5,231 bases of DNA from Pseudomonadota bacterium (GTDB taxonomy: Bacteria; Pseudomonadota; Alphaproteobacteria; Acetobacterales; Acetobacteraceae). The DNA lies in NCBI GenBank assembly GCA_021808185.1, contig JAKBCB010000299.1, forward strand, positions 1-5,231, written 5' to 3'. A model generated the notes under the pieces. That model was given only the letters and a program-made list of their open reading frames with translations, made no database searches and was not told where the DNA came from. A program made the position numbers and the translations under genes. This document shows, piece after piece, positions 1-5,231 of the stretch; positions within the stretch are counted from its first letter, which is position 1, and each line of letters begins with the position of its first letter.

Positions 1-996
1 GAGTCGGGAACCGATGTTCCGGACAGCGCGCGGCGCGACGAGGTCGGGCGCATGGCGCAGGCGGTGCGCGTCTTCCGTGAGAACGCGCTGCGCGTGCGCG
101 CGCTGGAACAGGAACGCGCCGGCCTCGAAGCCGAAGCGGAAGCCAAGCGGCGGGCCGACCTCGCGCGCCTGATGCGCGAGTTCGAGGACGGGGTCGGCGC
201 CGTGGCACGCCATGTCGGCGAGACGGCGACCAGCATCCGCGACGGCGCGCAATCGCTCACCACGACGGCGGCGGAGACCATGCGCGAGGGCGGCGCCGTG
301 GGCCAGGCCGGCGACCGCGCCGCGATGGACGTGCAGACCGTGGCGAGTGCCGCCGAGGAACTCTCCGCCTCGATCGGCGAGATCGCACGCCAGGTCAGCC
401 AGTCGGCCACGATCGCGCAGCAGGCGGTCGCCGAGATGGGGCGCACCGACAGCTCCGTTCGCGACCTCGCGGACTCCGCGCATCGCATCGGCGAGATCGT
501 GGCGCTCATCAACGGCATCGCCACGCAGACCAACCTGCTGGCGCTGAACGCCACCATCGAGGCGGCGCGCGCCGGCGAGGCCGGCAAGGGCTTCGCCGTC
601 GTCGCCAGCGAGGTCAAGGCGCTGGCCAACCAGACGGCGCGCGCCACCGAGGACATCCGCGTGCAGATCGAGAGCATGCAGACCGCCACCGGCGAGGCCG
701 TCTCGGCGGTGCGCGGCATCACCGGGACCATCGGCAAGATCAGCGAGATCGCCGGCGCCATCGCCGCGGCCGTGCAGCAACAGGGGGCGGCGACGCAGGA
801 GATCGCCAACAACGTGCAGCACGTCTCCGCCGGCACGCGGGAGATCTCGGAATCGATCGGCCGTGTCTCGACCATGGCCGGGCGCACCGGGGGCGAGGCC
901 GAGCGGCTGCTCTCGGCCGCCGACACGCTCTCCGGGCAGGCCGGGCTGTTGCGCAGCCAGGTCGATGGCCTGCTCGGGGCCATGCGCGCGGCGTAG
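1..996 (+). CDS. Methyl-accepting chemotaxis protein, 3' part (5' end outside window)
   Basis: The reading frame is open from base 1 to the TAG at 994-996, giving 331 visible residues, so the real start lies upstream; the ATG at 52 is internal. Residues 1-25 are the end of a HAMP domain, with the RRDEVGRM-type DExG motif and an AVRVFRENA helix typical of alphaproteobacterial receptors. A Glu/Ala/Arg-rich coiled coil follows, then the cytoplasmic signalling domain. The highly conserved hairpin tip lies at about bases 500-640 and includes NLLALNATIEAARAGE and GKGFAVVASEVKALA, which in this family bind CheW and CheA. Candidate methylation-helix segments are AAEELSAS (about base 350) and GAATQEIA (about base 785). 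The protein ends in GLLGAMRAA with no CheR-docking pentapeptide of the NWETF type. Transmembrane segments and the ligand-binding domain are not visible, so the stimulus is unknown. The family assignment is secure. Confidence 0.96.
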   Translation, partial: ESGTDVPDSARRDEVGRMAQAVRVFRENALRVRALEQERAGLEAEAEAKRRADLARLMREFEDGVGAVARHVGETATSIRDGAQSLTTTAAETMREGGAVGQAGDRAAMDVQTVASAAEELSASIGEIARQVSQSATIAQQAVAEMGRTDSSVRDLADSAHRIGEIVALINGIATQTNLLALNATIEAARAGEAGKGFAVVASEVKALANQTARATEDIRVQIESMQTATGEAVSAVRGITGTIGKISEIAGAIAAAVQQQGAATQEIANNVQHVSAGTREISESIGRVSTMAGRTGGEAERLLSAADTLSGQAGLLRSQVDGLLGAMRAA

Positions 997-1032
997 CAAG
1001 GCGCCGCAAAGCCGCCGTGTTCGGGTTGCATC

Positions 1033-1070
1033 GTGGCGCATCATGCCCAATCTGCGGGACCATGCGCCAC
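1033..1070 (+). repeat. 9-bp perfect inverted repeat enclosing the protease start codon
   Basis: GTGGCGCAT at 1033-1041 is the exact reverse complement of ATGCGCCAC at 1062-1070, with a 20-base loop. The right arm begins with the ATG start codon of the protease gene, and the weak purine-rich GCGGGA lies in the loop. In mRNA this would form a GC-rich hairpin holding the start codon in the stem. It could equally be a DNA operator or chance, since a 9-bp match at this spacing is not rare in a GC-rich 5-kb sequence. There is no U-tract after it, so it is not a standard intrinsic terminator for the upstream gene. The repeat is certain; any function is inference. Confidence 0.4.
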
Positions 1071-1922
1071 AGATGCCTCCTGTTCGCCCTGGCCGCTCTC
1101 GCCTTCGCCATTCCGGCGCGGGCGGCGACCTGTTTCGACGGGCAGGTGCCCAATGCGCCCTGGGGGCCACGGGCGGCCGAGGCGGCGGTACGGCTGATCG
1201 CCTCGCTGCCGGACGGGCGGGCCTTCGCCGCCGCGTCCGGCATGGTGGTGGCCGGCAGCGCGCAGGCCACCGGCGAAAACCGCATCCTCACCGCGGCCCA
1301 TGTCGCGCGCACGCTTGGGGAACATCCGGGCGCGTGGCTGGCCGTGTTCTCCTCGCGCGGGATGTATCTCGGCCGCGCCGACCTCGCCGCGCACGCGGCC
1401 CCCGGCCCCGCCTTCGGGCTGGTCGCGAATGACAATTTCCTTGGCCTGCGCTTTGGCGACGCGGCGGTGCTGCGGATGGTGGCCTTCGCCCCGGGCGGAG
1501 CGGCCGCCTATGCCGCCATCGCCGGCGTGCCGCTCGCCCCGCTGCAACCGCGCGGCCTGCTGGAGGGCCGTTTCGTCACCCCGGCCGGGATCGACCACGG
1601 CGTCTCCGGCGCTGGCGTGGTGGCCGATGGCGCAATCGTCGGCGTCATGGCGTTCAAGGCGCGGGACCGCGCCATGCCGGCCGTCTCGGTGGCTGCCGGC
1701 GATGCCACCAGCACCGCCCCCGCATCGCGCCGCATGATCCGCCTGCCGCGTGAGGCGGAGGGGTTCGCGCAGCCCGTGATCGACCCGGCGCTGCTGGCAG
1801 CACTCGGCACCGCCGGCCAGACGGTCGCGCACACCCGCGCCGTGGCCCCGCTCGCGGTGTTCGTGCCGGGCTTCATCAAGGACGCCTGCATCGGCTTTCG
1901 CGCGACGATGAAGCCGGCCTGA
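1062..1922 (+). CDS. Exported trypsin-like serine protease (S1/Trypsin_2 type)
   Basis: This 286-residue protein begins with a classical signal peptide: MRHR, a hydrophobic core (LLFALAALAFAI) and a PARA-A cleavage site after residue 21, so the mature enzyme should be periplasmic or secreted. A chymotrypsin-fold triad can be read directly: His80 in ILTAAHV, Asp133 in GDAAVLRM and Ser182 in HGVSGAGVV, with spacing normal for the family. The serine motif is GVSGAG rather than GDSGG, as in many divergent bacterial members. The mature part has exactly two cysteines, Cys24 and Cys276, near its two ends. I chose ATG 1062 because it puts the signal peptide at the N-terminus. A GTG at 1017 would add 15 residues (with Cys-Pro-Ile-Cys) in front of it. 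The ribosome site is weak (GCGGGA at 1054-1059). It lies 65 bases after the chemoreceptor stop on the same strand. The substrate is unknown, and a catalytically inactive homologue cannot be excluded. Confidence 0.85.
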   Translation: MRHRCLLFALAALAFAIPARAATCFDGQVPNAPWGPRAAEAAVRLIASLPDGRAFAAASGMVVAGSAQATGENRILTAAHVARTLGEHPGAWLAVFSSRGMYLGRADLAAHAAPGPAFGLVANDNFLGLRFGDAAVLRMVAFAPGGAAAYAAIAGVPLAPLQPRGLLEGRFVTPAGIDHGVSGAGVVADGAIVGVMAFKARDRAMPAVSVAAGDATSTAPASRRMIRLPREAEGFAQPVIDPALLAALGTAGQTVAHTRAVAPLAVFVPGFIKDACIGFRATMKPA

Positions 1923-1945
1923 CGCCGAAATCGCCGCTCGCCCCC

Positions 1946-3076
1946 CTATCGCGTGATCGCGACATGCGGGCGCCTGCGTCCCGGCAGCGCGCGCAGCCAC
2001 ACCCGGCTCGGCCGCTCGAAGCCGCGATGCACCGCCCACGCCGCCGTCAGTTCCAGCAGCGTCACGAGCCCCCAAAACCACGCCCGATCGCTTGGCGGTG
2101 GCGTCCGCATCCGTTCGCAAACCAGCAGCACGGCCACCTGCACCGGGAAATGCACCATGTAGAGGCTCAGGGACAGGTCGCCGAGCAGCCGCAATGGCCG
2201 CGTGTCGAGCCGGCGTTGCAAGGTCGGCCAATGCAGCACGGCGGCGATCAGCAATGCCGAGGCGAGCCAGGCGAATGTCAGCTTGCCGTCGATGCCGGGC
2301 ACCGCCGGCCGGACCCCGGCGGCCAGCAGGCCCATGAAGACGCACAGGGCAAGCGTGAAACCCAACGGCAGCACGACCCAGCCGGACGCGGACCGCCCGG
2401 ATGTCTGGCAGATGACGACTCCGCCGAAAAACCCGACCAGGCCGCGCGCGAAGCGCTCATCGAGGCCGTGCAGCCAGCCGATCAGCCCGAGCCCCACCAG
2501 CACCGGCGCCAGGAGGCGCGCCCGCCCGCTGGCGGCGACCACGAAGAACAGCACGTACATGGCCGCCTCGGTCGAAAGCGACCACGCCGGACCGTTGAAC
2601 GAATAATCCGGGGCGAGCCCTGGCGTGCCCTGGAGGAACAGCACGTTCAGCATGAAGAAATACGCATTGTTCCCGGTGTAGACAGGGAACCGGTGCGTGT
2701 CGGCGTGGAACAGCCACACCAAGCCCGCCGCCACGAGCAGCGTCAGCAGATGGACCGGATACAGCCGCGCGAAGCGCAGCCACGCGAAACGCTTCCACCC
2801 GACCTGCCGGGCCGCGATGGCATCCTCGTACACATGCGCGAGCACCACGCCGGAGACCATGAAGAACAGATCCACCGACAGGTAGCCCCAGGCGTACAGC
2901 GACCGAAACGGTTCTATATCGAACAGCGGCGATGCCTCGAACGGTGGCGCGCCAGGCTGGAACCGGCTGCTGAAATGCTGGTAGTGCCAGAACACCGCGA
3001 TGATCAGCGCCGCCACCCCGCGCAGCGAGTCGAGGTAGCCCAGATACGGGCGCGCCGGGGCGCTGATTGGCGTCAC
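1946..3076 (-). CDS. Integral-membrane acyltransferase, acyltransferase-3/OafA family
   Basis: This 376-residue polytopic protein belongs to the family that transfers acyl groups (often acetyl) to surface sugars or other envelope substrates. The N-terminal signature YLDSLRGVAALIIAVFWHY (residues 11-32) carries the conserved His31 expected to be essential for transfer. Other family landmarks are DLFFMVSGVVLAH (69-81), RFARLYPVHLL (101-111), FNGPAWSLSTEAAMYVLFF (160-178) and LSLYMVHFPVQ (303-313). I count about 10-11 hydrophobic segments. There is no C-terminal SGNH domain, so it is the short, stand-alone form. Start is GTG at 3076; the family motif begins at residue 11 and I see no better start. 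It begins 4 bases after the kinase stop with no clear ribosome site of its own, suggesting translational coupling. TAG at 1948-1946 ends it, convergent with the protease. The acceptor substrate cannot be told from sequence. GC content dips in the middle, explained by Asn/Tyr/Phe-rich membrane segments. Confidence 0.93.
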   Translation of the reverse strand: MTPISAPARPYLGYLDSLRGVAALIIAVFWHYQHFSSRFQPGAPPFEASPLFDIEPFRSLYAWGYLSVDLFFMVSGVVLAHVYEDAIAARQVGWKRFAWLRFARLYPVHLLTLLVAAGLVWLFHADTHRFPVYTGNNAYFFMLNVLFLQGTPGLAPDYSFNGPAWSLSTEAAMYVLFFVVAASGRARLLAPVLVGLGLIGWLHGLDERFARGLVGFFGGVVICQTSGRSASGWVVLPLGFTLALCVFMGLLAAGVRPAVPGIDGKLTFAWLASALLIAAVLHWPTLQRRLDTRPLRLLGDLSLSLYMVHFPVQVAVLLVCERMRTPPPSDRAWFWGLVTLLELTAAWAVHRGFERPSRVWLRALPGRRRPHVAITR

Positions 3077-3080
3077 CGCA

Positions 3081-5231
3081 TCAGCGCAGCGGCAGCACGA
3101 TCCGCACGACAGTGCCGCTCCCCGGCGCCGTCTCGATCAACGTCGTGCCACCGCTCTGCCGGGTAAAGCTCAGCACCATGCTGAGCCCGAGCCCGGTGCC
3201 GCTGCCCACGGGCTTGGTGGTGAAGAACGGCTCGAACGCCCGCTCCGCGACCTCGGCCGGCATCCCCGCGCCGTTGTCGCGCACCGCCACCACCGCGTAA
3301 CTGCCCGGCAGCAGGTCGGCCAGCGCCCCGCGTGCGCCCGGCGGCACTTCCATCCGCTCGGTTTCGATCGCGATTGTCCCGCCCGTCGGCATCGCGTCGC
3401 GCGCGTTCAGGATCAGGTTCAGCACCGCCCCTTCCAGTTGCGAACGGTCCACCGTCACCGGCGGCAACCCCGGATCGTCGCGCAGCGTGATCCGGTAGCG
3501 TTGCCCGAGCGTGCGCGTGGCCATGTCGCGCAGCGGCCCGAGCCAGGCGTTCACATCCGTCGGCTCGCTGCGCAGCGGCTCGGAGCGGGCAAAGGACAGC
3601 AGCCGGCCGGTCAGTTCCGTGCCGGCAAGCGCCGCCCGCCGCGCCGCCTCCAGTTCGGGGCGCGCCTCCGCCAGCGTCTCGCTGTCGTCGAGCGCCATCT
3701 CCAGGTTGGCCTGCACCACGGTCAGCAGGTTGTTGAACTCGTGCGCGATGCCGCCGGTCAGCTTGCCGAGGGCGCGCAACTTCTCGCCATGGCGCAGCGC
3801 CGCCTCCGCCTCGCGCCGCTCGGTCACGTCCTGGCAGTAGCCGCGCAGTTCCACCGTGCGGCCATCCGCCGCCTGCCGCGCGGTGCCGTTCCAGATGATC
3901 TCCCGCACCCGTCCAGCGGACGGTTTCACCCGCAGCTCCAGGTGCACGGAATGCCCGGATTGGACCGCCTGCCAGCAGGCGGCGCGCGCGCGAGGTGCGT
4001 CCCGCGGGTCCAACTGCGAGAGGAACGCCTCCACCGTCGGGGTGAAGGTCTCGCGCGCCACGCCGAGCACCTCGTATGTCTCCTCGGACCATTCCATCGC
4101 GTTGTGGCCAGCGCGCCAGATCCACGAGCCGATGCGCGCGAGCCGCGCCACCTCGGTCAGTTGCGCCGTGCGCTCGCGCAATTCGCCGGCGACGCGCTGC
4201 AACGCCTCCTGCGTCGCGCGCCGTTCGGTGGTGTCGCGCAGCACGCCGACCCAGTTGGCAACCTCGCCGCGCTCGTCGGCGAACGGGGCGATGTCCAGCT
4301 CGACCCAGAACGGCGTGCCGTCGCGCCGATAGTTCAGCAATTCCTCGCGCGCCGCGCGGTGGCCGTCCACCGCCGCGCGCAGCCGCGCCACCGCCGCCGG
4401 GTCCGTGTCCCGCCCCTGTAGGAAGCGCAGATTGCGGCCAAGCACGTCCTCCGGCCGGTAGCCGGTCATGCGGGTGAAGGCCGGGTTGACGTGCAGCACC
4501 CCCCGGTCGGCCGGCGGTGTCGGTCTGGCATCGGTGATCACCACGGCATCGGCGGTCGCGTCCACCGCGGCCTGGAGCAGCGCCAGCCGCTCTTCGACCT
4601 GCTTGCGTTGCAACGCCGGGCGGATGGCGCGCCCGACCTCGGCCAGCAGGTCCGCCACCTGATCGAGGTCGGAGCGCTCGGTGGCGAACGTGAACACCAG
4701 CACGTAGCGGCGCGGCCCGACCACGAACGACCGCGCAGCGAGGCTCCGCATCCCGGCGGCGCGGCCGAGGCCGATCAGCGGGAAGCGCGCGGTCATCTCC
4801 TGCGTCAATCGCGGCATGAGGCGCTGCCCTTCGGCTTCCAGCAGCGGCGCCAGGATGGATTTCGATGCCGCCAGCGGGAACGCGGCGGCGACCCTCTCGT
4901 ACAGGTCATCCGGGGCGCCGGCGCCGCCCTGCACGGCGACAAGGCGCAGTTGGTCCGCGCCGTCCACCTTGTCCCACATCAGGCCCCACAGCGCGCCGGC
5001 ATGCTCGCACAGCCGCCGCAGCGCCGCGTCGATCGCCTGCCGGAATCCCGGCGCCTCGGCCACGCTCGCCAGCACCTCGTGCAACAGCGCCAGCCGGTCC
5101 TCGGCCTGTTTGCGCTGCAACGCCGGGCGAATCGCCTGTCCGACATCGGCCAGCAGATCCGCGACATCCTGCAAATCCTCGCGCGGCGTGCCGAAGGTCA
5201 GCGCCAGCCCGAAACGCGCGCCGCCGACGCC
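3081..5231 (-). CDS. Multi-domain sensor histidine kinase (GAF-GAF-LOV-like PAS-PAS-HisKA-HATPase), N-terminus outside window
   Basis: The frame is open from the window edge to TGA at 3083-3081 (716 visible residues). The TTG at 5174 is not the start, because the homologous repeat continues upstream of it. Domains in reading order: tail of a GAF-like domain (5231-5082); a second, complete GAF-like domain (about 5081-4599); a LOV-type PAS (about 4574-4215); a coiled-coil linker after RDTTERR; a PAS_3-type PAS (about 4133-3810, GSWIW...WSEETYEVLG); HisKA with phospho-acceptor His at 3743-3741 in LTGGIAHEFNNLL; and HATPase_c with N box NLILNARDAM, G1 RDNGAGM, F box FEPFFTTKP and G2 GSGTGLGLSMV. 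All catalytic boxes are intact, so it should be an active kinase. It ends right after the ATPase domain with no receiver domain, and the visible part has no membrane segment, so signalling is probably cytoplasmic. The partner regulator is not in the window. The downstream acyltransferase is likely in the same operon. Confidence 0.95.
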   Translation of the reverse strand, partial: GVGGARFGLALTFGTPREDLQDVADLLADVGQAIRPALQRKQAEDRLALLHEVLASVAEAPGFRQAIDAALRRLCEHAGALWGLMWDKVDGADQLRLVAVQGGAGAPDDLYERVAAAFPLAASKSILAPLLEAEGQRLMPRLTQEMTARFPLIGLGRAAGMRSLAARSFVVGPRRYVLVFTFATERSDLDQVADLLAEVGRAIRPALQRKQVEERLALLQAAVDATADAVVITDARPTPPADRGVLHVNPAFTRMTGYRPEDVLGRNLRFLQGRDTDPAAVARLRAAVDGHRAAREELLNYRRDGTPFWVELDIAPFADERGEVANWVGVLRDTTERRATQEALQRVAGELRERTAQLTEVARLARIGSWIWRAGHNAMEWSEETYEVLGVARETFTPTVEAFLSQLDPRDAPRARAACWQAVQSGHSVHLELRVKPSAGRVREIIWNGTARQAADGRTVELRGYCQDVTERREAEAALRHGEKLRALGKLTGGIAHEFNNLLTVVQANLEMALDDSETLAEARPELEAARRAALAGTELTGRLLSFARSEPLRSEPTDVNAWLGPLRDMATRTLGQRYRITLRDDPGLPPVTVDRSQLEGAVLNLILNARDAMPTGGTIAIETERMEVPPGARGALADLLPGSYAVVAVRDNGAGMPAEVAERAFEPFFTTKPVGSGTGLGLSMVLSFTRQSGGTTLIETAPGSGTVVRIVLPLR
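4215..4574 (-). other. LOV-type PAS domain lacking the photo-adduct cysteine
   Basis: Within the kinase, GRNLRFLQGRDTDP (from about 4438) matches the LOV flavin-photoreceptor signature GRNCRFLQG except that the adduct-forming Cys is Leu (CTG, 4430-4428). The rest of the domain is LOV-like: VVITD near the start, NPAFTRMTGYRPEDVLG, then ELLNYRRDGTPFW and WVGVLRDTTERR. Compared from memory with oat phototropin LOV2, the Asn next to the Cys, the following Arg, the Gln of FLQG, the Arg of the next helix and the Asn of NYRRDG are kept. The second flavin-contact Asn (FWN) is Val (4304-4302) and the Gln of GVQ is Leu (4241-4239). Flavin binding is possible but uncertain; cysteinyl-adduct photochemistry is not expected. 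Confidence 0.8.
4575..5231 (-). repeat. Tandem duplication of a GAF-like sensory module inside the kinase gene
   Basis: The stretch at 5082-5231 and the stretch at 4575-4724 are in-frame direct repeats offset by 507 bases (169 codons). By hand alignment about 34 of 50 residues are identical, best in VADLLA-VG-AIRPALQRKQ and RLALL. At DNA level short runs such as CAACGCCGGG (4611-4620 and 5118-5127) are shared. The repeated part is the last strand, final helix and linker of a GAF-like domain. The complete copy spans about 4599-5081, while the other copy is cut by the window edge. Both copies have drifted, so the duplication is not recent. Confidence 0.8.

Noticed and set aside
1017..1061. GTG at 1017 as the protease start, adding 15 residues with a Cys-Pro-Ile-Cys motif
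   Set aside because: It would push the signal peptide inward behind an unusual leader and has no good ribosome site; ATG 1062 gives a textbook signal peptide. The Cys pair looks like chance.
1949..1962. TCGCG-TGAT-CGCGA palindrome at the convergent gene ends, a possible terminator
   Set aside because: The stem is only 5 bp, it sits inside the last acyltransferase codons, and no T-tract follows on either strand.
1041..2345. Long open frame on the minus strand (434 codons) across the protease gene and the end of the acyltransferase gene
   Set aside because: The product is low-complexity Arg/Ala/Gly-rich with no domain, and it lies antisense to a gene with a signal peptide and catalytic triad. 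It is typical of GC-rich shadow frames.
2580..2720. Local drop in GC content, a possible sign of transfer
   Set aside because: It falls in a membrane/loop segment rich in Asn, Tyr, Phe and Met codons, and the gene frame and style continue unchanged on both sides.
1964..3166. 400-codon open frame on the plus strand opposite the acyltransferase
   Set aside because: The product is rich in Arg, Pro, Gln and His without any motif, while the minus strand has all acyltransferase signatures.
3073..4125. 350-codon minus-strand open frame in another frame of the kinase, a possible frameshifted gene
   Set aside because: The kinase frame is continuous through this region with all catalytic boxes intact, so there is no frameshift to explain.
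3438..4421. 327-codon open frame on the plus strand opposite the kinase
   Set aside because: It is Arg/Ala/His-rich with no recognisable domain; the minus-strand kinase domains are unambiguous.

Overview
The window is GC-rich (about 70% by eye) and almost entirely coding, with four protein genes and no RNA gene, mobile element or CRISPR array that I can see. The strong G/C bias at codon third positions, the style of the HAMP/chemoreceptor protein and the multi-domain GAF/PAS histidine kinase suggest an alphaproteobacterium, perhaps Rhodospirillales/Acetobacteraceae. That placement is inference from sequence flavour, not from a marker gene.

Layout: positions 1-996 (+) hold the 3' part of a methyl-accepting chemotaxis protein (HAMP end plus full signalling domain). 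After a 65-base gap carrying a 9-bp perfect inverted repeat whose right arm begins with the start codon, 1062-1922 (+) encodes an exported trypsin-like serine protease with His80/Asp133/Ser182 as the likely triad. Convergent to it, with only 23 bases between the stop codons, is a minus-strand pair. This pair is a large sensor histidine kinase (3081-5231, N-terminus cut by the window edge), followed after 4 bases by an integral-membrane acyltransferase of the OafA/acyltransferase-3 family (1946-3076).

The most notable item is in the kinase. Its visible order is tail of one GAF-like domain, a complete second GAF-like domain (a tandem duplicate with a 507-base period), a LOV-type PAS domain, a PAS_3-type PAS domain, a HisKA dimerisation/phosphoacceptor domain and a HATPase domain. 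The PAS domain has an almost perfect LOV signature, but the photo-adduct cysteine is leucine and two further flavin-contact positions are also changed. It looks like a LOV domain that has lost classical blue-light photochemistry.

The kinase and acyltransferase are probably co-transcribed and translationally coupled. No response regulator is visible. The chemoreceptor and protease share a strand and may be co-transcribed, but nothing in the sequence ties their functions together. No complete previously undescribed system can be claimed from this window.
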